From positions 682,001 to 746,000 of the forward strand of contig NZ_WING01000003.1 of the NCBI RefSeq assembly GCF_009793335.1: a DNA stretch of 64,000 nt, given 5' to 3'. The first letter of the stretch is position 1; each line of letters opens with the position of its first letter. The notes under the pieces are model-generated. The model ran no database searches, was not told the origin of the DNA, and worked only from the letters and a program-made list of their open reading frames with translations. This DNA is from Actinomadura sp. J1-007 (GTDB lineage: Bacteria; Actinomycetota; Actinomycetes; Streptosporangiales; Streptosporangiaceae). Below are positions 1 to 8,906 of the stretch, one piece after another. Position numbers and translations under genes: made by a program.

Positions 1-598
1 ACGCCTCGGCGGTGAACAGCAGGTCCTCGTAGTGCAGCCGCTCCACGAAGCGCAGGCCGCGCCCCTCCAGGAACCCCCGCCGGTACGCCTTGTTGGTGGA
101 CAGGGTGTCGTAGAGCATGTCGGGGTTGTCGCGGAGCGAGCCGTACACGGCGCGGCGCTCGTACAGCCACGGGTACCAGGGGCGCACCCGCCCGCTCCCC
201 CGGTCCAGGTGGACGCGGGCGCACAGGCCCGAGACGAGGTCGGCGCCGGTCTCCTCGGCGGCCGACAGCAGATTGAGGCAGGCGTGCCGGTCCAGCAGGT
301 CGTCGCTGTCGAGGAACATCACGTACCGGCCGCTGGAGCGCTCGACCCCGACGTTGCGCGGACGGCCGCAGCCCCCGGAGTTGACGGGGAGCCGCTCGGC
401 GCGGACCCGGCCCGGGTGCTCGGCCGCGAGCCGTTCGGCCACGTCGCCCGTCCCGTCGGTGCTCGCGTCGTCCACCACGACCACCTCGACGCCCCCGAGG
501 GACTGCCCGAGCGCCGAGCCCACCGCCCGGGGCAGCCGCCGCTCGTCGTTGTAGGCGATCACCACGACGCTGACATCCGGGCGCGCCCGCATCGGCAT
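1..598 (-). CDS. Glycosyltransferase family 2 (partial, 5' part)
   Basis: The gene runs off the left edge; about 199 N-terminal residues are visible. Translation from an ATG at 598 (a second in-frame ATG lies at 592) gives the GT-A opening VSVVVIAYN, then VVVVDDASTDGT, and the metal-binding DxD motif as FLDSDD, followed by an HYEDLLFTAE segment where family members place the catalytic acidic residues. Established knowledge: GT2 enzymes use nucleotide-activated sugars to extend cell-surface glycans or teichoic-acid-like polymers. The acceptor and sugar cannot be told because the C-terminal half, which may carry a second domain, lies outside the window. No signal peptide is visible, consistent with a cytoplasmic N-terminal domain. 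Confidence 0.85.
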   Translation of the reverse strand, partial: MPMRARPDVSVVVIAYNDERRLPRAVGSALGQSLGGVEVVVVDDASTDGTGDVAERLAAEHPGRVRAERLPVNSGGCGRPRNVGVERSSGRYVMFLDSDDLLDRHACLNLLSAAEETGADLVSGLCARVHLDRGSGRVRPWYPWLYERRAVYGSLRDNPDMLYDTLSTNKAYRRGFLEGRGLRFVERLHYEDLLFTAEA

Positions 599-742
599 CC
601 CCTCCGCAAGTCCGGCGTACACCCGATCCCTTTCCAGGAACCGGCGGACGGCGCGGCAAGAGCACCCAAAACCTCTCAACGTTTGGCATTACCCGCCCTC
701 ACCCGGGAAAGGGCGATGAACCAGTCAGAAGCCCTGAAACGC

Positions 743-778
743 GGGAAGGCGCCCGGCGGGGGTGCCGGGCGCCTTCCC
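743..778 (-). terminator. Stem-loop terminator after CHAP peptidase gene
   Basis: A 15-bp arm (gggaaggcgcccggc) and its exact reverse complement flank a short G-rich loop about 60 bases after the stop codon of the CHAP gene. There is no long U tract, as is usual in high-GC actinomycetes. Confidence 0.7.
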
Positions 779-840
779 TTGCGGGATTCCAGGATGGTTC
801 GTGGGAATCGCTCCCGCGCGGTGCGCGGGGTTCGCCGGTC

Positions 841-1605
841 CTACTTGGCGTAGTCGGGGTAGCCGTAGCCGACCACCTGCGACTTGTCGCGGACCTTGCG
901 CTGGACCTGGTTGTCGGTGTTGCCCTCGACCGTGCTGATCGTGCCGTCGCCGTTGTCCTTGGCGACGAGGCCGACGTGGTCGATGTCGTCGATGCCGCCG
1001 CGCGAGCCGTTCTGCCAGTCGAAGAACACGACCGCGCCGGGCCTGGCGGTGTGGCCCCAGCGGCCGTTGCGCTCCAGCCACTTGGCGTGCTCGACGGTGT
1101 AGGCGTCCCAGCCCATGTCCTTGACGCCGAGCTGGGCGCCGACCCAGGAGACGAACATGTTGCACCATTCGGCGCCGTTGTACTCGGAGACGCTGCCGCC
1201 GTCGCGGCGGGCGGTGCGCTCGGCGTTCGGGGTCGAGACGTACCAGCGGTGGTACTTGGTCTGGCCGCCCTTGCCCTCCTTGGTGCCGACCTGCTCCTCG
1301 GCCAGCTTGACCACGGCGGACGGCTTCACGCGGTGCGGTACGACCGCGTAGCCCTCCTTGCGGGCCTCGGCGAGCCGCGACAGCTTCTCGCCGCCCTTCT
1401 CCTTGGCGGAGGCGTCCTTTCCAGCGGCCTTCCCGGCGCTGGCGGGGGCCTTCGCGGCCTCGGCCGCGAGAGCGGGGGTCTCGGCGTTCGCGCTGAACGG
1501 GTTGATCAGGGCGAAACCGAGGGTTCCGGCGAGAACGGCGCCGACGCCGATGCCGATGGCGCGCTCTTCACTGGACAGGGGGTTGAAGCTCTTGAGCACG
1601 GGCAT
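841..1605 (-). CDS. Secreted CHAP-domain peptidoglycan peptidase
   Basis: 254 aa from an ATG at 1605, chosen because AAGGAG stands 9 bases upstream; another in-frame ATG at 1630 lies inside the riboswitch and lacks a ribosome site. A hydrophobic segment (about residues 17-38) followed by NAET looks like a signal peptide or anchor. An Ala/Lys-rich linker (45-80) leads to a CHAP domain with the catalytic Cys148 in EWCNMFVSW, His210 in DIDHVGLV, and a polar residue in VEGNTDN. Family knowledge: CHAP domains cleave peptide cross-links in peptidoglycan; in actinomycetes such enzymes act in growth and spore germination. Regulation by c-di-AMP is indicated by the riboswitch immediately upstream. The precise bond cleaved is unknown. 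Confidence 0.88.
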   Translation of the reverse strand: MPVLKSFNPLSSEERAIGIGVGAVLAGTLGFALINPFSANAETPALAAEAAKAPASAGKAAGKDASAKEKGGEKLSRLAEARKEGYAVVPHRVKPSAVVKLAEEQVGTKEGKGGQTKYHRWYVSTPNAERTARRDGGSVSEYNGAEWCNMFVSWVGAQLGVKDMGWDAYTVEHAKWLERNGRWGHTARPGAVVFFDWQNGSRGGIDDIDHVGLVAKDNGDGTISTVEGNTDNQVQRKVRDKSQVVGYGYPDYAK

Positions 1606-1619
1606 GCAGAGAATCTCCT

Positions 1620-1800
1620 TGTCTCCCATGACGCCTACCGGGTTAGCTGACGGATTCGGGCATGGAAGAGCCCTACGGCGCACGCGATGGAGCGCCGATT
1701 CACCCCAATGAACTGGGTCCCCGGCTCCCCGTCCCCCGCCGTGGCGGAGAACGCGGACTCGGCCTTGGTGCCGCAGGCGCGGCACCGGCTTTTTCGGATT
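1620..1800 (-). promoter_or_regulatory. c-di-AMP riboswitch (ydaO-yuaA type)
   Basis: Read on the minus strand the leader holds the recognisable conserved blocks of the ydaO class in the right order: CAATCCGAAAAAGCCGG, a GC hairpin (GGTGCCGCGCCTGCGGCACC), GGAGCCGGGGACCC, GGGGTGAATCGGCGC, GTAGGGCTCTTCC, CCCGAATCCGTCAGCTAACC and CGGTAGGCGTCATGG. The last block ends just before the AAGGAG ribosome site of the CHAP peptidase. Family knowledge: this riboswitch class senses cyclic di-AMP and in actinobacteria typically sits before cell-wall hydrolase genes such as rpfA, where ligand turns expression off. Exact 5' boundary is approximate. Confidence 0.85.
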
Positions 1801-2212
1801 GATCTCAGTGAGCTGGGCGCGGCGTGGATCGCTCGCGCGTCGCGGGCCACTTCGCCTCGCGACCTGCGGTCAACTGGATGACCGCGGCGGCGCATGGAAC
1901 GCGCCGCAGATTCGGGACAGAAGGTATCAACCTTCGCGCAAAATGCAAACCAGGCATCAAGGATGCCCTCGGGGACCTAAAGCCCCATCAAGAAACCTTC
2001 AACGCCCCGCCCCCTCCGGACCTTCCCGATCTTCTGGAACCGCGCGGAGGAAGGGCGAGCGGACGCATTGCGCGCAACCAAGATCGCCTTTCCGCGGCAC
2101 CGGCGGAAAGGCCGCCCCGGCCCTTAGGGCCGGGCGTCACGTGACCAGCACCACACCACTCACCCCCGGGCGCCCCATGGTGACGTACGCCACACGCCAT
2201 CGCCGCGGGGGC
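1801..2212. other. Intergenic region without recognisable gene
   Basis: About 410 bases between the riboswitch and the phosphatase stop codon. It must carry the promoter for the riboswitch-controlled transcript. I see no convincing coding frame. Confidence 0.5.
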
Positions 2213-4111
2213 TCAGTCGACGCGCAGGGCGAACAGGGTGGTGTCGTCGGCGGCCCTGTCGAAGTCCATCCGGTCCAGGACCTCGTCCAGGACGGCGTCG
2301 GGGTCGCCCGCGGTGTCCCGCAGGATGGTGGTGAGCCGCTCGATCCGCTTGTCCAGGTCGGCGTCCCGGCGCTCGACCAGCCCGTCGGTGTAGAGGAACA
2401 GCAGGTCGCCGCTCACCAGCCGGGTCGACAGCGTCGAGTAGTCGAAGCCGGAGAACGCCCCGAGCATCGGCTCCGGGTCGACCTCCAGGGGGGCCGCCAT
2501 CCCGTCCCGCACGAGGATCGGCGGCGGGTGCCCGGCGCAGCTCCACTGCACGAGCCGGCGGCGCGGGTCGAAGTACGCGATGATCGCGGTCCCGGTGGCC
2601 GACTGGAGGTCGCTGACGAGCTCGTTCAGGTAGCCGAGGAGCTGCCCCGCGGGCTGCCCGGTGTAGGCGAGGCCGAGCAGGCCGTTGCGGGTCCTCGCCA
2701 TGTTCGCCGCCGCGGGCAGTCCGTGCCCGGCGGCGTCGCCGATGGCGAACAGGCCGCGGCCGTCCGGCAGCGCGCGGGTCGCGAACCAGTCGCCGCCGAT
2801 CCGCGCGGCGCTCTCCGCCGAGAGGCTGCGGATCCCGATCTCCAGGCCGGGGATCTGCTCGACCTGGTGGACGTCCGGCAGGATCGCGCGGCGCAGGGTG
2901 ACCGCGACGCGGCGCTCCTGCGCGATGCTGGCCTGCTGGCGGAGCATCTCGCGGCGCGTCTCGGCGAGCGCCTGCTCGACGCCGCGCCGCCGGGTGATGT
3001 CCTGGGACACGATGTTGATCGAGACGGGCAGGCCCGACTCGTCCAGCACGGGCTCGGCGAACACCCACAGGTTGCGGCGGCCCTCCGACGTGGTGACGCG
3101 GTGCTCGAACTCGACCGGCTCCTTGCGGGAGAACAGCGTCTGCACGGCCTCCTCGACCAGCGGCATGTCCTCCTCGGCGACGACCTTCGGCAGGTCGTGC
3201 GGGAGCGGCGGCTCCTCGGTCAGGTCCAGCCCGTAGTTCGCCGCCATCTGCGGCGTCCAGTCGGCCTCGCCGGTGACCAGGTCCCACTCGCCGAAGCCGA
3301 GCTGGGCGAGCCGCTCGACCCGTTCCAGCCTCCGGTGCAGCCGGTCCTCGTCGTGGTGGTAGCGCCACACCACGCACACGCCGGTCGGGACGGGGGCGCA
3401 GCGCACGCTCATCCGGGACGTGCGGGACAGGCCCTCCTGCGCGGTCGAGTAGAGGAACGGCTCCCGCTCGTGCGGCACGCCGGTCTCCATCACGTTCACG
3501 TACTCCTCGAACAGGCCGCTCAGCGCCGCGCCCGGGTCGGTGCGCAGCAGCCGCAGCCCGGACAGCTCGGCGGCGCCCCGGCCGAACAGGTCCCGCGCCC
3601 CCGAGTTCAGGTTCGCGTACAGCAGGTCCACGACGCGGCCCTCCTCGTCGCGGACGGGCACCAGGTGCGCCGCGCCGTCGATCGAGGAGTCCAGCACCGC
3701 CCGCGCCTCGGGGTCGTCGGGCAGCGCGGAGACGATCTCGGCGTCGCCGCGGGTGTCCACCGCGGTGATCTGCCGCAGGATCTCCTCGGCCTCCGGGGTC
3801 GGCTCCTCCTGCACCGTCTCGGCCGTACGGGGCGCGGGCGCCTGCGTGCCCGCGATCTCCCCGGCCCGGCTCTCCTCCGGGGCGCGGACCCCGACCACCA
3901 GCTCCGCCGCCTCCCGCAGCTCCAGGTCGAGGTCGCGGGCCAGCCAGATCAGATGCTGGAGCGCCTCGCCCGGCGGGACGCCGAGCCGTCCCGCGAGGAC
4001 GACCCGCGCCTCGGCGAGCATCGCGCGATCGTGCGCGGCCCCCCGCAGGTCGGCCAGCTCCGGCGCCGTGTCGGCCCCCAGCTCACCACGCGTCTCCGGC
4101 CCTTCCGTCAC
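2213..4111 (-). CDS. ANTAR-PAS-SpoIIE (PP2C) phosphatase
   Basis: 632 aa from a GTG at 4111. Residues about 29-75 match an ANTAR RNA-binding domain (RAMLAEARVVLAGRLGV ... ALQHLIWLA ... AAELVVG). Two PAS-like sensor domains follow (about 110-230 and 240-375; the second contains the WDLVTGEADWT and ITRRRG boundary signatures). The C-terminal 230 residues form a SpoIIE-type PP2C serine/threonine phosphatase with metal-binding aspartates in RIGGDWF, IGDAAGHG, LYTDGLVERRD and DDTTL. Family knowledge: such proteins dephosphorylate anti-sigma-factor antagonists in stress or differentiation pathways. ANTAR at the N terminus of a phosphatase is a less usual arrangement. It is monocistronic; no partner anti-sigma gene lies nearby. 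Confidence 0.9.
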   Translation of the reverse strand: MTEGPETRGELGADTAPELADLRGAAHDRAMLAEARVVLAGRLGVPPGEALQHLIWLARDLDLELREAAELVVGVRAPEESRAGEIAGTQAPAPRTAETVQEEPTPEAEEILRQITAVDTRGDAEIVSALPDDPEARAVLDSSIDGAAHLVPVRDEEGRVVDLLYANLNSGARDLFGRGAAELSGLRLLRTDPGAALSGLFEEYVNVMETGVPHEREPFLYSTAQEGLSRTSRMSVRCAPVPTGVCVVWRYHHDEDRLHRRLERVERLAQLGFGEWDLVTGEADWTPQMAANYGLDLTEEPPLPHDLPKVVAEEDMPLVEEAVQTLFSRKEPVEFEHRVTTSEGRRNLWVFAEPVLDESGLPVSINIVSQDITRRRGVEQALAETRREMLRQQASIAQERRVAVTLRRAILPDVHQVEQIPGLEIGIRSLSAESAARIGGDWFATRALPDGRGLFAIGDAAGHGLPAAANMARTRNGLLGLAYTGQPAGQLLGYLNELVSDLQSATGTAIIAYFDPRRRLVQWSCAGHPPPILVRDGMAAPLEVDPEPMLGAFSGFDYSTLSTRLVSGDLLFLYTDGLVERRDADLDKRIERLTTILRDTAGDPDAVLDEVLDRMDFDRAADDTTLFALRVD

Positions 4112-4340
4112 CCGAATCCCCCATTCGGCGGTTCATGCCCCCGAAAGAGAAAAGGTACATAGAGTCGCGTACGACGATTCTTGTTATCTTCGTTCGCAGT
4201 CCATATCTTTGCCCCGGTTTTCCGTTGGGGACCCCGCGTTCACCTTCCCGAGAACCCCCCGTCACCTTCCAGCCCACCACCCGGCAGGCGCCGCCGGGCC
4301 GGTGCGGGCTCGGCCTCCACCGACGACCACCGCAAGAGAG

Positions 4341-4367
4341 GGCGCCCCCAGTCGTACTGGGGGCGCC
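4341..4367 (-). terminator. Stem-loop terminator after secreted protein gene
   Basis: A perfect 10-bp inverted repeat (ggcgccccca / tgggggcgcc) with a 7-base loop lies just beyond the stop codon at 4380. Confidence 0.75.
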
Positions 4368-4379
4368 GCGGAACGATCG

Positions 4380-5735
4380 TCAGTCGGCAGGGGCGTAGAC
4401 GCCGTACACCATGCGTTTGCCCGGGTGCTCGCTCACGGTCCAGAGGGTGGATAGCGTCGGGCTGGTCTCGGTCCCGCCCGGCCAGTGCGAGAGGTCCTCG
4501 GGACCGATGCTCAGCGGTTTCTGCACATCGGTCTCAAGGGTCCCCGTGGCGGAGCTGACGGCCTTGGTCTTGAGCAGGCTTCCCGCGTTCTGCCCGTTGC
4601 TCTGGCTCAGGTACCACTTGCCGTTGAACCTGACGGCCCCCTGGATGTTGGAGGCGGGCAGGTTGTACGTGGCATCGGCGTTCCAGCGGTACGTCGAGGA
4701 GATGTTCTGCTCGCCGTTGGAGGTGGCGCCCGCGATGGGCCACGCGGCGACGCGGCCGTTGACCTCCTCGTCCTTGTCGCAGTACTCGCCGGCGGTGAGG
4801 TGGTCGGTCCCGCTGCGGTCGAGGCCGACGTAGGAGAACTGCGGCGAGCCGTCCCGCACGGTGCACTTCTCGCCGGTCGGCGCCGTGTGGGTCCAGGCGT
4901 TGACCTCCGGCATGATGTAGCGGTAGCCGTGCCCGTAGTACGTGCCGTCCTGCCTGCCGATCTTCCCCTCCTCGGCGGTCGTGCCGTTCTCGGAGTCGCC
5001 GAGGTCGTAGATGTGGCGCATGTCGAACACCCGGAACCCGCGCGCGGTGTCGGCGACGTAGAGGAAGTTGCCGTACCAGACGATGCCGCCCGCGTGCAGC
5101 GACAGCGACTCGCCGGTCTGCGCCGTGCGCAGGCTCATGTAGCTGACGTTCCCCGAGGCGTTGGTGAACGGGTAGACCAGCAGCACGTGCCGGTACGCGC
5201 CGGTGTCGGGGTTCATGAACGAGACGCGGACGCCTCTGATCTGCTCGTCGGTGTCGTAGCCGTCGCCGTCGCTGTCCACGCCGTCGTCGTCGTTGTGGTC
5301 GTACCACGTGACGAGGACGGGCTTGCTGGAGGTCCCCCAGACCTGGTCGGCCTGCGCGTCCGCGACCGTCGTCACGCCCTGCGGGTACCAGATGGGGATC
5401 ACGTTGTCGGCGTCGTTGAAGCACAGGCTCCTGGTGATGGCCGGCCGCGGGACGTCGTCGTCCACGGCCGCCTCCTCGCAGGGCGCGCCGTACGTGATCG
5501 GCCTGTCGTCCTGGCGGTTGAGGTCGTTCATGATGTCGCCGACGCCCTTCCTGACCAGCGTCTGGTCGAGCTCGGCGACCCGCTGCCGCAGCTCGGCGGC
5601 GTTGCTCGCGGGACGGAGCTGGAAGTTGACCAGCTCCAACGGCGTGGCGGACGCGGGTGCCTGGAAGGCGGCCAGCCCGGCCCCGGCCATCACGAGAGCG
5701 GTCGCGGAGGCCAGCACCTTTCGGCGCCAATTCAT
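4380..5735 (-). CDS. Secreted protein of unknown function
   Basis: 451 aa from an ATG at 5735, preceded by AAGGGAGAG at good spacing. The N terminus (NWRRKVLASATALVMAGAG, cleavage near ASAT) is a clear signal peptide. The mature part has many Asp/Gly stretches, including DSDGDGYDTDEQ, which resembles a calcium-binding loop, and several Trp/Tyr-containing segments about 40-60 residues apart (IVWYGNFLYVADTARGFRVFD, YRWNADATYNLP, FNGKWYLSQS), reminiscent of beta-propeller blades. Cysteines are few. I do not recognise a catalytic motif. The flanking terminator and intergenic spacing suggest it is transcribed alone. A structural or binding role outside the cell is inference only. Confidence 0.75.
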   Translation of the reverse strand: MNWRRKVLASATALVMAGAGLAAFQAPASATPLELVNFQLRPASNAAELRQRVAELDQTLVRKGVGDIMNDLNRQDDRPITYGAPCEEAAVDDDVPRPAITRSLCFNDADNVIPIWYPQGVTTVADAQADQVWGTSSKPVLVTWYDHNDDDGVDSDGDGYDTDEQIRGVRVSFMNPDTGAYRHVLLVYPFTNASGNVSYMSLRTAQTGESLSLHAGGIVWYGNFLYVADTARGFRVFDMRHIYDLGDSENGTTAEEGKIGRQDGTYYGHGYRYIMPEVNAWTHTAPTGEKCTVRDGSPQFSYVGLDRSGTDHLTAGEYCDKDEEVNGRVAAWPIAGATSNGEQNISSTYRWNADATYNLPASNIQGAVRFNGKWYLSQSNGQNAGSLLKTKAVSSATGTLETDVQKPLSIGPEDLSHWPGGTETSPTLSTLWTVSEHPGKRMVYGVYAPAD

Positions 5736-5960
5736 GTGCTCTCCCTTGCGATCGGCCCTGGACCGCAGCGAGAGCACGGAGCGGGACGGGCGGGGATTGC
5801 CGTGCCACCGACCAGGATCACCGGATGATTGGCATCAAGATGACACGAAGCCCTGATCACGCCTATTGGGAATCCCCGGCAAACCCCCTCACCCAAGATC
5901 GGCGTCCTTTGCCGGTTTGACCGGCGCGCGCCCCAGTCGGAGCCCTCCGCGGTCCCGCGC

Positions 5961-6791
5961 TCAGCCGGGCCGGCCCGCGTCGGCGATGAGCCTGGCCAGC
6001 GCGGGGACGCGCGCCGCGAACGGGTCCGCGAGGGCGAGCGGCGAACGGGCGGCGAGCAGCGCGGGCACCCACCAGGGCGCGTGGACGGTACGGGAGCGGT
6101 GCTCGATCCCGGCGGCCATCGCGGCGCCCGCGCGCTCGACGGAGATCGGCGCGCCGAGGCGGCGCGGCATCCTGTCCAGACCGGCCAGCGCGGGCCGGTC
6201 CGCCATGAGGCCGCGGACGAGCCCGGTGTCCACGGCGCCGAAGTAGGCGATGCCGACCTGCGTGCCGGTGTGCGCCAGCTCGATCCGCAGCGCCCGGCCG
6301 AACGCCTCGATGCCCGCTTTCGCCGCCGCGTACGCCGCGACGGTCGGGCACGGGATCGCGGCGGCGATCGAGGACGTCATCAGCACGTAGCCGCGCCGGG
6401 CCCGGACGTGCGGGAGGGCGGCGCGGACCGTCCGCCAGACGCCGAGGAGGTCCACCTCGATCACTCGCTCGAACTCGGCGGGCGCCACAGCGGCGACGGT
6501 CGCGACGGGACCGCTGACACCCGCGTTCGCCACGACCGCGTCGATGCGGCCCCGCCGTTCCGCGACCTCGTCCATGACGCGGCGCAGGCCGTCGGCGTCG
6601 GTCACGTCCACCTCGAACGCGGCGGCGGGATCGCCGAGCTCCGCCGCGCGCCGGCGGACCGCCTCGCCGTCGCGGTCGAGCAGCACCACCCGCGCGCCCC
6701 GGTCCGCCAGGCGGCCCGCGGTCGCGGACCCGATGCCGCTCGCGGCCCCAGTGATCACGATGACCCGGCCGTTCAGTCTGGAAGTCGCCAT
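5961..6791 (-). CDS. Short-chain dehydrogenase/reductase
   Basis: 276 aa. Classical SDR features are in place: TGAASGIG cofactor-binding turn (about residues 14-21), NAG in VVANAGVSG, the catalytic Ser in MTSSIA and the YAAAK active-site pair. Asp after beta-2 (LLDRD) suggests NAD rather than NADP. The C-terminal 40 residues (ALLAARSPLALADPFAARVPALARL) are longer than the SDR core, and resemble SDRs with an extra hydrophobic tail. Substrate is unknown. The ATG at 6791 has no strong ribosome site. It stands alone between a secreted protein gene and a divergent flavin reductase. Confidence 0.85.
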   Translation of the reverse strand: MATSRLNGRVIVITGAASGIGSATAGRLADRGARVVLLDRDGEAVRRRAAELGDPAAAFEVDVTDADGLRRVMDEVAERRGRIDAVVANAGVSGPVATVAAVAPAEFERVIEVDLLGVWRTVRAALPHVRARRGYVLMTSSIAAAIPCPTVAAYAAAKAGIEAFGRALRIELAHTGTQVGIAYFGAVDTGLVRGLMADRPALAGLDRMPRRLGAPISVERAGAAMAAGIEHRSRTVHAPWWVPALLAARSPLALADPFAARVPALARLIADAGRPG

Positions 6792-7303
6792 GGCGGGAAA
6801 CTAGCCCGCCCCCCGCACCCCCGAACACCCCCGGCGATCAGAAGGCCCGCCGAGCCACCACCGCAACACACAAGCGCGTCAGCCCCGGCGCTGCGACGCG
6901 TCCAACCCACCGCCCCGAATCGATCCACACGCGACGACACCCATCGGGCGCTCTGCCGCAAGTCGCTCCACGCGCCGGCGCCGAAGAATTCCGGGATCAG
7001 AGAGCGGAACCGTCCGGCGGCCACAAGCACGCACACTCTGCCGCGGAAGTTTCGCCAGCCGGTAACACCGACCACCGAGCCGTACAACAACAGCAGGGCC
7101 TCCGGCCGGTCGGGTGCCGCCCCACCGCGCCAGCGGAACGGGGCCGGTGGCGGGCGGGATCCCGGACAGCGGGATCCTGGGGGCGGGGGTTCCGTTCCCA
7201 CTCGTCGGGGACGCCCGACTTGCGCCGCCCGTTCCGCGGCCTACGGTCGAAGGACGAGCCCCGGCACCCCCGACCGGACCGACGCACCCCGAGGTGAACG
7301 CCC
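6792..7303. other. Divergent intergenic region with palindrome
   Basis: About 510 bases between divergently transcribed SDR and flavin reductase genes. No reading frame has a convincing start with conserved content. It contains the inverted repeat described separately at 7157-7177. Confidence 0.5.
7157..7177. promoter_or_regulatory. Candidate operator (8-bp inverted repeat)
   Basis: GGATCCCG and CGGGATCC, perfect 8-bp arms separated by 5 bases, lie 126 bases upstream of the flavin reductase start. No regulator gene is adjacent, so the protein that might bind is unknown. Confidence 0.35.
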
Positions 7304-7963
7304 ATGACCGCCGATCACGCAGAAACCGCGGAGGCCACCGAGCACGGCGAGAGCGCCGCGACCGGCTCCGCACAGGCCCGGCAGGCGACGGGCGCCGGCC
7401 GGGCGTCTGCGTCCCGCACGATCCCGCCGTCCGCCCCTGAGTTCCGGCGCGCGCTCGGCGAGTTCGCGACCGGCGTCACCGTGATCACGGCCGCGGACGC
7501 CGAAGGGCCGGTCGGCTTCGCGTGCCAGTCGTTCGCCTCGGTGTCGCTCGATCCGCCGCTCGTGCTGTTCTGCGCCGGTCACAGCGGACGGAGCTGGCCC
7601 AGGATCCGCGCGGTCGGACAGTTCTGCGTGAACGTCCTGGGCGAGCACCAGGACGACCTGTGCCGCCGGTTCGGGTCGAGCAACGGCGAGAAGTTCGACG
7701 GGCTCGCGTGGGAGACGTCCCGCTGGGGCACCCCGGCGCTCCCAGGCGTCCTGCTGCGCGTACACGCGGAGGTCGACGCGGTGCACGTCGCCGGGGACCA
7801 CGACGTGGTGATCGGGCGGGTGCTGGAACTGGAGACCGAGACGGGCCCGGCCCCACTCGTGTTCTTCCGGGGAGGTTTCGGCCTCGAACCCTCCGCGCCC
7901 GCCCCGTCCGCGGCGGACTGGGCACTGGCCGGCCCGTGGGGCTGGGGCGACCACTGGGACTGA
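7304..7963 (+). CDS. Flavin reductase (HpaC/HsaB-like)
   Basis: 219 aa. After a 45-residue polar N-terminal extension the flavin-reductase fold begins at FRRALGEFATGVTVIT, followed by GFACQSFASVSLDPPLVLFC (FMN-binding region), FCVNVLGEHQ, and the GDHDVVIGRV segment typical of the class. Family knowledge: these small NAD(P)H:FMN/FAD oxidoreductases feed reduced flavin to a partner monooxygenase, for example in steroid or aromatic degradation. No cognate two-component monooxygenase gene is adjacent, so its partner is elsewhere or unknown. GAGGTGA precedes the ATG. Confidence 0.88.
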   Translation: MTADHAETAEATEHGESAATGSAQARQATGAGRASASRTIPPSAPEFRRALGEFATGVTVITAADAEGPVGFACQSFASVSLDPPLVLFCAGHSGRSWPRIRAVGQFCVNVLGEHQDDLCRRFGSSNGEKFDGLAWETSRWGTPALPGVLLRVHAEVDAVHVAGDHDVVIGRVLELETETGPAPLVFFRGGFGLEPSAPAPSAADWALAGPWGWGDHWD

Positions 7964-8013
7964 CCTCCGGACCCGTCCGGCGCGGATCAGGTCCCTCCTG
8001 ACCTGCCGCATTG

Positions 8014-8772
8014 TCAGCCAGTAGTCAGCCCGCCGTCGATCGCGAACTCCGTCCCGGTGATGTACGAGGAGGCATCTGAGGCGAGGAACAGCACCAGTTC
8101 CGCCACGTCCTCCGGCACGCCGACCCTGTGCAGCGGCGCGCGGTCGAACCCGCCCGCGCCGCGCTCGTACCCGGCTGCCGCGATCATCGGCGTGTCGATC
8201 GCGCCCGGGTGCACCGAGTTGACCCGGATCCCGTCGGCCGCCAGGTCCAGCGCGGACGAACGGGTCAGCCCCCGCAGCCCGAACTTCGACGACCCGTACG
8301 CCGCGTGCCCCGGGATCCCGCGCAGACCCGCCGTCGAGGAGATGTTGACGATCGACCCGCCGCCCGCCTCGCGCATCGACGGCACCACCGCCCGGATCCC
8401 GAGGAACGGTCCGACGAGATTGATCCGCAGGATCCGTTCGAAGCGCTCCTCGGTCTCCTGGTCGACGGGCGCCGTCCGCCAGATCCCGGCGTTGTTGACC
8501 AGCACGTCGATCCGGCCGAACGCCTCGCGCGCCCGTTCCGCCACCTCGGCCCAGCCGTCCGCCGACGTCACGTCGTGCCGGACGAACACCGCGGCCTCGC
8601 CGATCGACGCGGCGACGGCCTCCCCCTCGTCCGCCAGCAGGTCGGTCAGGACGACGCGCGCCCCGGCCGCGGCGAACAGCCGCGCCTCACTCTCGCCCTG
8701 CCCGCGCGCAGCGCCCGTGACGATCGCGACCTTCCCGTCCAGCCTCGGCTCGGGCCTCCCGGACACCACCAT
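8014..8772 (-). CDS. SDR family oxidoreductase (3-oxoacyl reductase-like)
   Basis: 252 aa from an ATG at 8772 with AAGGAGG seven bases upstream. Motifs: TGAARGQG (cofactor turn; Gln in place of the usual Ile), DLLADEG, NNAGI, NISS with catalytic Ser, YGSSK catalytic pair, PGAIDTPM, and a C terminus SSYITGTEFAIDGGLTTG normal for the family. The TGAARGQG variant and length match NAD-dependent steroid or alcohol dehydrogenases in actinomycetes. Substrate cannot be named. It stands apart from its neighbours on both sides. Confidence 0.88.
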   Translation of the reverse strand: MVVSGRPEPRLDGKVAIVTGAARGQGESEARLFAAAGARVVLTDLLADEGEAVAASIGEAAVFVRHDVTSADGWAEVAERAREAFGRIDVLVNNAGIWRTAPVDQETEERFERILRINLVGPFLGIRAVVPSMREAGGGSIVNISSTAGLRGIPGHAAYGSSKFGLRGLTRSSALDLAADGIRVNSVHPGAIDTPMIAAAGYERGAGGFDRAPLHRVGVPEDVAELVLFLASDASSYITGTEFAIDGGLTTG

Positions 8773-8906
8773 GCGACCTCCTTCTCACGAAGTGCGGAAC
8801 GACCGCTTCGCCCCACCGGCGGACGGTCGTCCACACCTCTGCGGGACCGTTCCCATCTGGATCAAGCACATCACCTCGCCACCCCCGAACGACCACGGCG
8901 CATGGC

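Noticed and set aside
1799..4162. 787-codon plus-strand open frame over the phosphatase
   Set aside because: Antisense shadow of the ANTAR-PAS-PP2C gene; low-complexity Arg/Ala/Gly/Val composition and no domain.
4112..4340. Short frames in both strands upstream of the phosphatase
   Set aside because: No ribosome site, no conserved content and inconsistent codon bias.
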